A stretch of 42,768 bases of DNA from Acetobacteraceae bacterium (lineage in GTDB: Bacteria > Pseudomonadota > Alphaproteobacteria > Acetobacterales > Acetobacteraceae), in assembly GCA_030037175.1 (NCBI GenBank), contig JASHRV010000290.1:1-42768 (forward strand). The letters are read 5' to 3'. The notes beneath the pieces are model-generated. The model searched no databases. It was not told the DNA's origin and was given only the letters and a program-made list of their open reading frames with translations. Of this stretch, positions 24,055 through 32,054 are shown one piece after another (position 1 is the stretch's first letter; the number at the start of each line of letters is the position of its first letter). The translations under genes were made by a program, and so were the position numbers.

Positions 24055-25280
24055 TGGAAGCTGCCATCGCGGGCTTTCTCGCCCGTGAACGCTCTCGGCA
24101 GGACGAATTTCTTGCCGCGCTGGTCACACACCCATCTGACAATCCGCCTGGCGACTGCGCCCCCCATGCTGAGAGCGCCGCCGTGTTGCTCGAAGCGCTC
24201 GGCTTCGCCGTCGAGCGCTACCCCGTCCCGCTCGATCTCGTGCGCGCCAATGGCATGAAAAGTGCTACCAATCTTGTCGTGCGCCACAGCTTTGCGCCGG
24301 GCGGCCCCGTAATTGCCCTCAACGCCCATGGCGATGTGGTGCCGCCCGGCGAAGGCTGGATCCGCGATCCCTACGGCGCCGACATCGTCGATGGGTGGAT
24401 GTACGGCCGCGGTGTTGCCGTCTCTAAATCGGATTTCGCAACTTATAGCTTCGCCCTGCTGGCGGTCAAAACTCTTGAGTTGCCGCTACGCGGATCGGTC
24501 GAATTGCATTTCACTTACGATGAAGAGGTGGGTGGCGAGATCGGCCCCGCATTCCTGTTGCGCGAAGGCATCTCCCGCCCCGACTTCGCAATCGGTGCGG
24601 GCTTCTCCTACGCGGTTGTGACCGCCCACAATGGCTGCCTTCATATCGAGGTGACAGTGCACGGTAAGTCGGCGCACGCTGCCCTTCCCGCCACCGGCGT
24701 CGATGCGCTCGAAGCCACAATCGAAATCCTCGCTTCACTCTATCGCAGCCGCGTCGACCTTGCCGCGCGCGCCTCCGCCATTCCTGGCATCGGTAGCCCG
24801 CAGCTTACGATCGGCCTCATCGAAGGGGGCATCAACACCAACGTGGTGCCGGACCGCGTCAGTTTTCGCCTCGACCGGCGCATCCTCCCCGAGGAGGATC
24901 CCACTCGGGTGGAAGCCGATCTACGCGCGCAAATCGCCCAGGCCGCGTTTGCTTTTCCCCGCGCCCGTGTCGAGATCCGCCGGATTCTTCTTGCCGTCCC
25001 TCTCGTTCCCTTGTCGGGAAGCGCGCGCCTCGCCGAAATCCTCTGCACCCATGCGACGCGCGTGATGGGCGAGCCGGTCGCAACGACAGGTGTGCCCCTC
25101 TATACCGATGCGCGCCACTATGCCGCGGCCGGCGTGCCGGTCGTGCTTTACGGTGCTGGCCCTCGCACGATAGAGGAGGCGAATGCGCACCGCGCGGACG
25201 AGCGCCTACCGCTCGCCGATCTCCACAAAGCGACACAAATCGTCGCCCTCAGTCTCGCCACCCTCCTCACCGCCCAATAG
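24051..25280 (+). CDS. M20-family metallohydrolase (ArgE/DapE-like deacylase) with altered metal motif
   Basis: 409 residues. M20 landmarks: NAHGDVVPPGEGW (H93, D95), YDEEVGG (E158 general base, E159 ligand), the lid-domain block GCLHIEVTVHGKSAHAALPATGVDALE, and a C-terminal His in ANAHRADERLPL. The motif GRGxxDxKG that normally supplies the Asp bridging the two metals reads GRGVAVSKSDF, with Val at position 124. The family removes acyl or carbamoyl groups from amino acids or hydrolyses ureides. Here it starts inside the end of the solute-binding-protein gene (ATGA overlap at 24051) and is followed 18 bp later by a PuuE-type allantoinase, so a ureide or N-acyl amine substrate is likely by context. 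Confidence 0.82.
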   Translation: MMEAAIAGFLARERSRQDEFLAALVTHPSDNPPGDCAPHAESAAVLLEALGFAVERYPVPLDLVRANGMKSATNLVVRHSFAPGGPVIALNAHGDVVPPGEGWIRDPYGADIVDGWMYGRGVAVSKSDFATYSFALLAVKTLELPLRGSVELHFTYDEEVGGEIGPAFLLREGISRPDFAIGAGFSYAVVTAHNGCLHIEVTVHGKSAHAALPATGVDALEATIEILASLYRSRVDLAARASAIPGIGSPQLTIGLIEGGINTNVVPDRVSFRLDRRILPEEDPTRVEADLRAQIAQAAFAFPRARVEIRRILLAVPLVPLSGSARLAEILCTHATRVMGEPVATTGVPLYTDARHYAAAGVPVVLYGAGPRTIEEANAHRADERLPLADLHKATQIVALSLATLLTAQ

Positions 25281-25298
25281 CGCACTGGAGGCACTCCC

Positions 25299-26210
25299 AT
25301 GACCGCCTATCCCCGCGACATGACCGGGTACGGTCGCCATACGCCCGATCCCGCCTGGCCCGGTGGAGCGCGCATCTGTGTCCAGTTCGTTATCAACTAT
25401 GAGGAGGGCGGAGAGAACAACATCCTCCACGGCGACCCGCACTCAGAAGCCTTCCTCTCCGAAATCATGGGTGCTGCCAACTGGCCTGGCCAGCGCCACT
25501 GGAACATGGAATCGATCTACGAATATGGTGCCCGTGTCGGCTTCTGGCGGCTCTGGCGGCTCTTCACTGAGCGGCGCATCCCCATTACCGTCTTCGGCGT
25601 CGCTACCGCGCTCATGCGCGGGCGCGAGCAGGTCGCGGCGATGCACGAGGGCGGCTGGGAAATCGCCTCGCACGGGTTGAAATGGATCGAGTACAAGGAC
25701 ATACCCCGCGAAATCGAGCGCGAGCATCTCCGCCAGGCAACCGCCCTGCACGAGGAAGTCACCGGCGAACCCCCGCTTGGCTTCTATCTCGGGCGTTGCT
25801 CGATGAACACGCTTGGCCTCGTCCTGGAGCATGGCGGCTTCCTCTATTCGTCAGATAGCTACGCCGACGAGTTGCCGTACTGGGTTGAGGGGGGCGAGCG
25901 CCCGCATCTCGTCATTCCCTACACGTTGGATGCGAACGACATGCGCTTCGCAACAGCCCAGGGCTTCAATTCCGGCGAGCAGTTCTTTACCTATCTCAAA
26001 GACTCATTCGACACGCTTTGGCGGGAAGGCGGCGACGGCCAAGCAAAGATGCTGAGCGTCGGGCTCCACTGCCGCCTTGCTGGTCGGCCCGGACGTGCCG
26101 CCGCAGTAGCACGCTTCGCCGATTATATCCTCGCCCGACCCGGTGTCTGGATCGCCCGCCGTATCGACATCGCACGCCACTGGCATGAGAATCATCCGCC
26201 GGAAGTTTAG
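25299..26210 (+). CDS. puuE: Cofactor-independent allantoinase (PuuE type, polysaccharide-deacetylase fold)
   Basis: 303 residues, collinear with Pseudomonas PuuE: YPRDMTGYGRHTPDPAWPGGARI, FVINYEEGGENNILHGD, SEAFLSEIM, MESIYEYGARVGFWRLWRLF, EIASHGLKWIEY, SSDSYADELPYWV, HLVIPYTLDANDMRFATAQGF, LSVGLHCRLAGRPGR and IARHWHENHP. PuuE hydrolyses allantoin to allantoate without the binuclear metal of classic allantoinases. GGAGG lies 8 nt before the ATG. It is third in the SBP-M20-puuE run; a GntR regulator and a racemase of the allantoin/hydantoin type follow, which supports a ureide pathway. Confidence 0.88.
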   Translation: MTAYPRDMTGYGRHTPDPAWPGGARICVQFVINYEEGGENNILHGDPHSEAFLSEIMGAANWPGQRHWNMESIYEYGARVGFWRLWRLFTERRIPITVFGVATALMRGREQVAAMHEGGWEIASHGLKWIEYKDIPREIEREHLRQATALHEEVTGEPPLGFYLGRCSMNTLGLVLEHGGFLYSSDSYADELPYWVEGGERPHLVIPYTLDANDMRFATAQGFNSGEQFFTYLKDSFDTLWREGGDGQAKMLSVGLHCRLAGRPGRAAAVARFADYILARPGVWIARRIDIARHWHENHPPEV

Positions 26211-26499
26211 GGAAAAGGGAAAGGCCAGATCGCCGGCTTCGCCCCTTGGCAAGCGACTCCACTGCTTGAGGGGTCTCCCTCGCGCAAGCGCGATGGGCAT
26301 CCCGGCGAAGGCGGAGCCTTTGCAATCCATACCCTATAATAAATAATAAGCGGATGGGGGCCTCGGGCCTCGCGGCTCAGCGGGGTCCATGGGAAGAGCC
26401 CCTTGCCACGGGAGTTCTTTTGCCGGGGACAAAGCCCCTTGGCCTATCCTCATCGATCTTGATCTATAACGCCCTCCGCACGAACAACGGGCAGGGCGC
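26211..26499. repeat. Intergenic cluster of short palindromes
   Basis: 289 bp without a gene. It contains CGCGC-AA-GCGCG (26281-26292), AAGGC-GGA-GCCTT (26308-26320) and GGGG-ACAAAG-CCCC (26425-26438), plus repeated CCCCTTGG words. An AT-rich island holds a perfect TATAAT at 26335-26340, but no -35 box at normal spacing. Transcript-end hairpins of the puuE operon and the gntR promoter are both likely here. Confidence 0.5.
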
Positions 26500-27300
26500 A
26501 TGGTGGCACGAAACGGTGAACAGAGATCGGGCGGGGTCGCCACGTCTAAATCCATCCCCAAAGTGGAGCGCGGCGCAGCCGATCGTGCCATATATCGCGC
26601 GATCCTCGCCGCGATCACCGATCATCGCCTTGCACCCGGCACACGCCTGCCCGAAGATCGTTTGGCCGCCGCTTTCGGTTGCAGTCGCACGGTCGTCCGC
26701 CAGGCGCTACAGCTCCTGGTGCACGACCGGTTGCTCGAGCAGCTTCCAAACCGTACCGCAGCTGTGGCCCGGCCCGGCTTCGACGAGGTACGCGAGCTCT
26801 TTGCCGCCCGCGCAACGATCGAGGGCCCGCTCGTCGCCGCCGCTGCGCGCCGCGCGGGTGCGGCAGATATCGCTGCCCTCAAGCGTAACATCGAGGAAGA
26901 GGAAGCCGCGACCGCCGCCAGCGATCGGCAGGGCGAGCTCCGTCTTACCGGCGAATTCCACCGCTTGATCGCGACCATCGCCGGCAATCGCACGCTCGCC
27001 GGCTTCGTCGGCCAACTCGTCTCACGCACAGCCCTGGTCCTCGCCCTCTATGAAAGCGGCGGTGCACCTTCCTGTTCCAAGCACGACCACGCCGCCCTGC
27101 TCGCCGCCATTGCCGCCGGGAAGGAACGCGAAGCGCAGAACCTAATGGCGGCCCATCTTGCCCGACTCGAAGCCGGCCTCAAGCCGCGTCCGGCCCCGCG
27201 AGAGCTCGATCTTGCGGCGCTCTTTTTCCCCCGCCGCGGCCGGCCGCCGCATCCTCGGCATCCGGCGCCATATGGGCGAGCAAGCCGCGATAGGGCTTGA
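26500..27300 (+). CDS. GntR-family regulator (FadR/FCD subfamily)
   Basis: 266 residues. The winged helix at about residues 28-92 contains AIYRAILAAITDHRLAPGTRLPEDRLAAAFGCSRTVVRQALQLL, the GntR signature. An all-helical FCD ligand domain follows (RELFAARATIEGPLVAAAARR, EFHRLIATIAGNRTL, DHAALLAAIAAGKEREAQNLMAAHLARLE). Members sense small organic acids or ureides. The usual end would be near residue 245; the last 25 residues are Arg/Pro-rich and are encoded opposite the racemase gene, so the gene may have lost its original stop. It converges on and overlaps the racemase gene by 122 nt. Confidence 0.87.
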   Translation: MVARNGEQRSGGVATSKSIPKVERGAADRAIYRAILAAITDHRLAPGTRLPEDRLAAAFGCSRTVVRQALQLLVHDRLLEQLPNRTAAVARPGFDEVRELFAARATIEGPLVAAAARRAGAADIAALKRNIEEEEAATAASDRQGELRLTGEFHRLIATIAGNRTLAGFVGQLVSRTALVLALYESGGAPSCSKHDHAALLAAIAAGKEREAQNLMAAHLARLEAGLKPRPAPRELDLAALFFPRRGRPPHPRHPAPYGRASRDRA

Positions 27301-27991
27301 CATTCGGCGGAGCGAGATCGCCCAGCTTGCTCGTGGCAAGGCCGAGCCCGACAAGCGCCTCGGCGAGCTTCACCGCCGCGCCGACGCCATCGATCACTGG
27401 CACGCCAAGCTTGGCTGAGAGGTCGGTGGCAAGATCGGCCATGCCTGCGCAGCCAAGCACGATCGCGCCTGTCCCGTCTTCAGCGAGCGCGCGTCGGCAC
27501 TCGGCCGCGATCACGCCAGCGGCATCGCTACCGGGGTCGGCGAGCCCGAGTACTGGCAGGTCAGTCGCCCGCACGCGCCGACAATGCCGTTCCATACCGT
27601 ACGCCACCACCAGGTGCTCGGTGATAATGCGGGTGCGCGCGAGGGTCGTAACCACCGAGAATCCTGTGGCGACCAGGCTCGCCAAATGCATCGCCGCCTC
27701 GGCAATGCCGATCACCGGCGCCCGCGCAATCTCGCGCGCCGCGAGCAGGCCGGGATCTCCGAAACAGGCGATCACGTGCGCCGCCGCGCCCTCCCCCTCC
27801 CCCGCCCGGACCGCCTCGAGCACGGCAATTGCGGCGACCGCCTCCTCATAGTGCCCCTCGATCGACACCGGACCCGTTGCGGCGGTGACCGGCGAAATCG
27901 TTGTTCCGGGCGCAGCCGCCATACGCGCTGCCGCAGCGATCGTCCCGGTCATGCTTTCGGTGGTGTTGGGGTTGATGACCCGGATCTGCAT
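27179..27991 (-). CDS. Hydantoin/allantoin racemase (Asp/Glu racemase family)
   Basis: 270 residues. The N-terminus VINPNTTESMTGTIAAAA is the typical start of hydantoin racemases. Two catalytic Cys are in place: C76 in VIACFGDPG and C181 in VLGCAGM, the same spacing as in characterised rhizobial hydantoin racemases. GVPVIDGVGAAVKLAE closes the fold. The related HpxA racemises allantoin ahead of a stereospecific allantoinase, and a PuuE allantoinase is encoded 1 kb away, so allantoin is the favoured substrate by context. The normal end would be near residue 240; about 30 extra residues run into the 3' end of gntR. Start ATG 27991. Confidence 0.85.
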   Translation of the reverse strand: MQIRVINPNTTESMTGTIAAAARMAAAPGTTISPVTAATGPVSIEGHYEEAVAAIAVLEAVRAGEGEGAAAHVIACFGDPGLLAAREIARAPVIGIAEAAMHLASLVATGFSVVTTLARTRIITEHLVVAYGMERHCRRVRATDLPVLGLADPGSDAAGVIAAECRRALAEDGTGAIVLGCAGMADLATDLSAKLGVPVIDGVGAAVKLAEALVGLGLATSKLGDLAPPNVKPYRGLLAHMAPDAEDAAAGRGGGKRAPQDRALAGPDAA

Positions 27992-28026
27992 CGCCGTTTC
28001 TTTCCCCGCCGCTGCCGCAGGGCACA

Positions 28027-28061
28027 TGGATATACAATTTTAGTATTAACTTGCATACAAT
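28027..28061. promoter_or_regulatory. Candidate GntR/FCD operator pair
   Basis: ATACAAT occurs at 28032-28038 and 28055-28061, 23 bp apart. The second sits in CTTGCATACAAT, which matches the FCD-type operator ATTGTATACAAT at 10 of 12 positions; the first matches at 8 of 12. The block is AT-rich in GC-rich surroundings and lies in the divergent gap between the racemase gene and livK, so the local GntR could control both directions. Confidence 0.4.
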
Positions 28062-28180
28062 AATTGCGTTTCCGTTCAGCACAGTGCTAGCCTTCCCGTA
28101 ACGACGGGGACGGCGAAGTCCTCGCCATCATAAAGAGAGTGCGGGAGGAACGGCCTTCTGCCTGGGAAGGGGAGGCACTG

Positions 28181-29392
28181 ATGAAGCGTGCAGCAGCAGT
28201 GAAACGACGTCATGTTCTTGCCGCCGCGGGTGGGCTCGCGGCTGTTGCAGCGGGGCTCGGCCGCCCAGCGATCGCGGCGATGAAGACATTTCGCGTCGGC
28301 GTGCTCGGGGTGATGAGCGGACCTGACGCCGCCTGGGGCCTGCACAACAAGTTCTGCGCGATCGCCACAGCGAACATGTACAACGCCGTTGGCGGCTTCG
28401 AAATCGGCGGCGAAAAGTATGGCATCGAGGTGTCGGCGATGGATGACCAGCTCGACCCGAAGATCGCCGTTGCCGGGGCCGAGAAGCTCACCCAGGAAGA
28501 CGGGCTGCGCTACGTGATTGGCCCGAACGTCGATACAACGGCGCTCTCGATCAAGCCGGTGATGGAGCGCAACAAGGCGATTTACATCCCTTACGCCTTC
28601 AACAAGACGCTCTACACACCGCCGGCGGAGAACGCAATCCTCGGCATGATCGCCTCTTACGAGGCTGGGCCGATCATCTACGAGTACCTGATAAAAACGA
28701 GGGGCATCAAGACGATCGCCTTTCTCGCGGCCAACGAGCCCGATCCGCTCAACCAGCAGCAGGCGGGGGTTGCGGCGGCGGAAAAGCTTGGCCTCGACGT
28801 GTTGGTCAAGGATGCGACCTACCAGGCCAGCGCCACCGACTTCTTCCCGGTGGTTTCGCCGATCGTTAAAAAGAAGCCCGATCTGCTCGTTCTTTCCGGT
28901 GTTGCGCCGGCGACCGCGCCGCTGCTCATCAAGGCAGCCCGCGAGCTCGGTTACAAGGGGCTCCTTTCGACCGAGACCGCGCAGGACATCAAGATTCTCA
29001 CCGAAGGTGCAGGAAAATACGCTGAGGGCTTCATTTCGGTAGGCGGCGCGTCAACACCGGAGATTCGCTCCGCCTACATGGAAAGCTTCGTCAAGGAATA
29101 TGCGAAGGCCGCTGGTCAGTGGGACGACGAGGCTGGAACCAAGGTCTATGCCCTCGAAATGGTCCTGCATACCATCGCCAAGGCCGGGCCGCAGGCAATC
29201 GATGATACCAGCGTTTACAAGGCCGCAATCGACAGTTTCACGATGCCGAATCCCTTCCTCAAATCGGCAAGCACGCTGCAATATGTCGGCCAAGCCTATT
29301 TCGGCCAGAAGCGGCAAATCGGCGTGCCCATGGTGGTGAACGAAGTGAAGGACGGTAGCTTCCAGACTCTCTTCGTCGGCAGCGTCGCCTGA
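28181..29392 (+). CDS. livK: ABC transporter substrate-binding protein, branched-chain amino acid type
   Basis: 403 residues, receptor family ANF/LivK fold. The N-terminus VKRRHVLAAAGGLAAVAAG resembles a twin-arginine leader ending near AIAA, so export through Tat is possible. The mature part starts FRVGVLGVMSGPDAAWG and includes YVIGPNVDTTALSIKPVMERN and PDLLVLSGVAPATAPLLIKAARELGYKG. Family proteins bind amino acids, amides or urea in the periplasm; here the genetic setting suggests a ureide or related nitrogen compound. The ATG 28181 is preceded by GGGAGG. It heads the complete livKHMGF run. Confidence 0.85.
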   Translation: MKRAAAVKRRHVLAAAGGLAAVAAGLGRPAIAAMKTFRVGVLGVMSGPDAAWGLHNKFCAIATANMYNAVGGFEIGGEKYGIEVSAMDDQLDPKIAVAGAEKLTQEDGLRYVIGPNVDTTALSIKPVMERNKAIYIPYAFNKTLYTPPAENAILGMIASYEAGPIIYEYLIKTRGIKTIAFLAANEPDPLNQQQAGVAAAEKLGLDVLVKDATYQASATDFFPVVSPIVKKKPDLLVLSGVAPATAPLLIKAARELGYKGLLSTETAQDIKILTEGAGKYAEGFISVGGASTPEIRSAYMESFVKEYAKAAGQWDDEAGTKVYALEMVLHTIAKAGPQAIDDTSVYKAAIDSFTMPNPFLKSASTLQYVGQAYFGQKRQIGVPMVVNEVKDGSFQTLFVGSVA

Positions 29393-29453
29393 TATCTCGA
29401 GAAAAGGTGGCGCCATCGCACCTCAGCGGCGTTGGCGCGCGCGGTGAGGCTGG

Positions 29454-30314
29454 ATGGCGCAGATCCTGATCGACGGCTCCGTACTTTCGGCAAGCTACGC
29501 GCTGATTGCGCTGGGCATTACGCTTATCTTCTCGATCATGAGGCTGCTCAACTTCGCCCATGGCGAGCTCTTCATGATCGGCGCCTTCATGGTCTACTAC
29601 GTCTATGGCGCTTGGCACTTGCCGTTCGTTTTGGGCCTCCTCATCGCAGCTCTTGTGCCTGCGCTGATCGGCGCCTGCTTCGAGAAATTCCTTTTCCGTC
29701 GCGTAATGCGCGTGGCCACGCGGGAAGAGAACTCGATGCTGCTTGCCGTCGGCACCGCGATCCTGCTCGACAACGTCGCTCTCTTCCTCTTCGGCGAGGA
29801 GCAGCACGGCGTTCCGGAGACGATCTCCGGCGTGCTTCAGATCGCCGGGGGCTTCCTCCCGTATCAGCGGCTCGTCGTTGTCGTCATGTCACTGGCGCTG
29901 ATCGCGTTGCTCCTTGGCTTCGTGCAATTCTCCCGCCCCGGCCGGGCGATGCGCGCGCTCGCCCAGGATCGCGACGCCGCCCTGCTGATGGGCGTCGATG
30001 TCGATCGCACCTCGATGCTCGGTTTTGCGATCGGCGCTGGCCTTGCCGGGCTCGCTGGCGGCCTTCTGGTGACGATCCAGGGCGTGAACGCCGGCATCGG
30101 CGTCGATATCTCCATCAAGGCTTTCATCATGATCATGATTGGCGGCGCCGGCGTGGTGAGCGGCGCGCTGCTGGGAGCGCTCGTGCTTGGATTCGCCGAA
30201 TCCATCGGCTACTCGGCTCTTCCGGGATCAGAGACTTACCTGCTCATCTTCGTCGCTCTCGTACTCTTTCTGATCATCCGCCCACAGGGCATCATGGGCC
30301 ACCCTTGGGGATGA
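29454..30314 (+). CDS. livH: ABC transporter permease LivH
   Basis: 286 residues, eight or so hydrophobic segments. LivH landmarks: SASYALIALGITLIFSIMRLLNFAHGELFMIGAF at the start, the EAA-like loop SRPGRAMRALAQDRDAALLMGVDVDR near residue 165 that contacts the ATPases, and a C-terminal FLIIRPQGIMG. It forms the inner-membrane channel with LivM. It follows livK by 61 bp and precedes livM by 10 bp. Confidence 0.92.
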   Translation: MAQILIDGSVLSASYALIALGITLIFSIMRLLNFAHGELFMIGAFMVYYVYGAWHLPFVLGLLIAALVPALIGACFEKFLFRRVMRVATREENSMLLAVGTAILLDNVALFLFGEEQHGVPETISGVLQIAGGFLPYQRLVVVVMSLALIALLLGFVQFSRPGRAMRALAQDRDAALLMGVDVDRTSMLGFAIGAGLAGLAGGLLVTIQGVNAGIGVDISIKAFIMIMIGGAGVVSGALLGALVLGFAESIGYSALPGSETYLLIFVALVLFLIIRPQGIMGHPWG

Positions 30315-30324
30315 GCGGTGGCTG

Positions 30325-31281
30325 ATGCGGCGCTTTTCTGCCCTCATCGGCTTCGCCCTCTTCGCCGCAGTGATGCTCATTGCCGTCCCGCTCGCCCTCG
30401 CGGGCCAGGGCTACTGGCTCACGGTCCTCACAACCGCCGCCCTCCTTGCCTTCGGTAGCCTCGGCGTCTGGCTCACTTTCTCGATCGGCCGCATCAACAT
30501 CGCCCAAGGCGCCTTCGCCCTGATAGGCGGCTATGTCGTCGCGATTCTCGGCACGCGCTACCATGTTTCGTTCTGGCTCTCGCTCCCGCTCGCCGTGCTG
30601 ATTGCGGCAGCGGTCGCGAGGCTGGTTGGATGGCCGATTCTTCGGCTGCGCGGCGTCTATTTCGCGATGATCACGCTCAGCCTCACGGAAGTGGCGAGCC
30701 TTGCCTTTCTCAACGGCGGCAGCTTCACCGCTGGCGCCTCCGGCATCACCTCCATCCCCCGTCCTGCTCTTCTTTCCTCCTCGCTCTCAATCTACCTCGC
30801 CTCCGCCCTGCTGCTGCTCATCGGAATCGCACTCGCCTGGCGCTTCGCCGCCTCGCCCACTGGTGCCGTCTTCCGCTCGCTTCGCCAGGGCGAAGAGCTC
30901 GCCGCCTCCCTTGGCATCGACGTCGCCCGCTACCGCCTCCTCGCTTTCGTCGTATCCTCAGGCATGGGCGGTGCCGCCGGGGCAATGTTCGCCGCCTTTC
31001 AGCAGAACATCTTTCCCACCAGCTATACAGTGAACGACAGCGTCAACTTCATGCTTTATTGCTTTCTGGGCGGCCTGCAATCGGTCGCGGGCCCTGTCGT
31101 CGGCGCCTTTCTGCTGGTGATTGCCTTCCAGCTCCTTTCCGTGATCCAGCGCTTTCAGGCACTGCTCTACGGAATATTCATGATTGCCGCGATGCTCTTC
31201 CTCCCCAACGGGTTGATGAGTCTGCCGCAAGTTCTCGCTGCGCGACGCCATGAGCGCGACGCTGTGGTGCCACCGCGATGA
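30325..31281 (+). CDS. livM: ABC transporter permease LivM
   Basis: 318 residues, multi-span membrane protein. Landmarks: FGSLGVWLTFSIGRINIAQGAFALIGGY, RLRGVYFAMITLSLTEVA, the coupling loop SPTGAVFRSLRQGEELAASLGIDVARYRLLAF, and LGGLQSVAGPVVGAFLL; the C-terminus LFLPNGLMSLP is the typical ending. It pairs with LivH. The stop overlaps the livG start (31278-31281). Confidence 0.92.
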   Translation: MRRFSALIGFALFAAVMLIAVPLALAGQGYWLTVLTTAALLAFGSLGVWLTFSIGRINIAQGAFALIGGYVVAILGTRYHVSFWLSLPLAVLIAAAVARLVGWPILRLRGVYFAMITLSLTEVASLAFLNGGSFTAGASGITSIPRPALLSSSLSIYLASALLLLIGIALAWRFAASPTGAVFRSLRQGEELAASLGIDVARYRLLAFVVSSGMGGAAGAMFAAFQQNIFPTSYTVNDSVNFMLYCFLGGLQSVAGPVVGAFLLVIAFQLLSVIQRFQALLYGIFMIAAMLFLPNGLMSLPQVLAARRHERDAVVPPR

Positions 31282-32054
31282 GCCTGCTCGAAATCGAAGG
31301 TGTGAGCCGCCGTTTCGGCGGCCTCCTCGCCGTCAACGACGTAAGCTTCGCTGTCGAGACAGGCGAGATTCTTTCGGTCATCGGCCCGAACGGCGCCGGA
31401 AAGTCCACGCTCTTCAAACTGATCGCCGGCTTCCTTAAGCCAAGTGCCGGCCGCATCCTGCTCGACGGCAAACGCATCGATGGCCTCCGACCGCACACGA
31501 TCGCCGCGCGCGGCCTTGTGCGCACTTTCCAGGAAACGACGGTCTTCCGAGAGATGACTGCGCTCGAGAACGTCGTCGTCGCCCACCATCTCCGCCGCCG
31601 TGGCTCGATCCTCGCCGAGTTGCTCGCAACCCCTGGCGTGCAGAACGAGCAGGAGAATTTTGTTGCCAACGCGAAGGAAATTCTCGCGCACCTCGGCCTC
31701 TCCGGATTCGAGGATGAAAGTGCCCGCAACCTGCCACACGGTCATCTGCGTGCGCTCGGAATCGCCATGACCCTTGCCGTCAGGCCGCGAGTCATCCTTC
31801 TCGACGAGCCCTTCGCCGGCATGAACTCCGAGGAGACTGCGCGCGCTGTCCAGATCGTGCGGGGCATCCGAGCGAGCGGCATCACCGTCGTGCTGGTGGA
31901 ACACGACATGGGCGCAGTGATGCGCATCAGCGACCGCATCATCGTCCTCAATTTCGGCACGCTCATCGCCTCCGGCTCGCCTGCGGCTATCCAGCAGGAC
32001 GAGACAGTCATCGACGCCTATCTCGGCCGCGCCGACGAGACCGCCGCCCTATGA
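31278..32054 (+). CDS. livG: ABC transporter ATP-binding protein LivG
   Basis: 258 residues. Walker A GPNGAGKST, Q-loop VRTFQETTVF, Walker B VILLDEPFAGMNSEE and switch EHDMG are canonical. The ABC signature reads LPHGHLRALGIA instead of LSYGQQRRLEIA, a variant I have seen in other proteobacterial LivG-like proteins rather than a damaged motif. It hydrolyses ATP as a heterodimer with LivF. ATGA overlaps join it to livM upstream and livF downstream. Confidence 0.92.
   Translation: MSLLEIEGVSRRFGGLLAVNDVSFAVETGEILSVIGPNGAGKSTLFKLIAGFLKPSAGRILLDGKRIDGLRPHTIAARGLVRTFQETTVFREMTALENVVVAHHLRRRGSILAELLATPGVQNEQENFVANAKEILAHLGLSGFEDESARNLPHGHLRALGIAMTLAVRPRVILLDEPFAGMNSEETARAVQIVRGIRASGITVVLVEHDMGAVMRISDRIIVLNFGTLIASGSPAAIQQDETVIDAYLGRADETAAL

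Noticed and set aside
31278-32054. LPHGH in place of the usual ABC signature in LivG
   Set aside because: All other ATPase motifs are intact and this variant occurs in other proteobacterial LivG-like proteins, so it is not a sign of damage.
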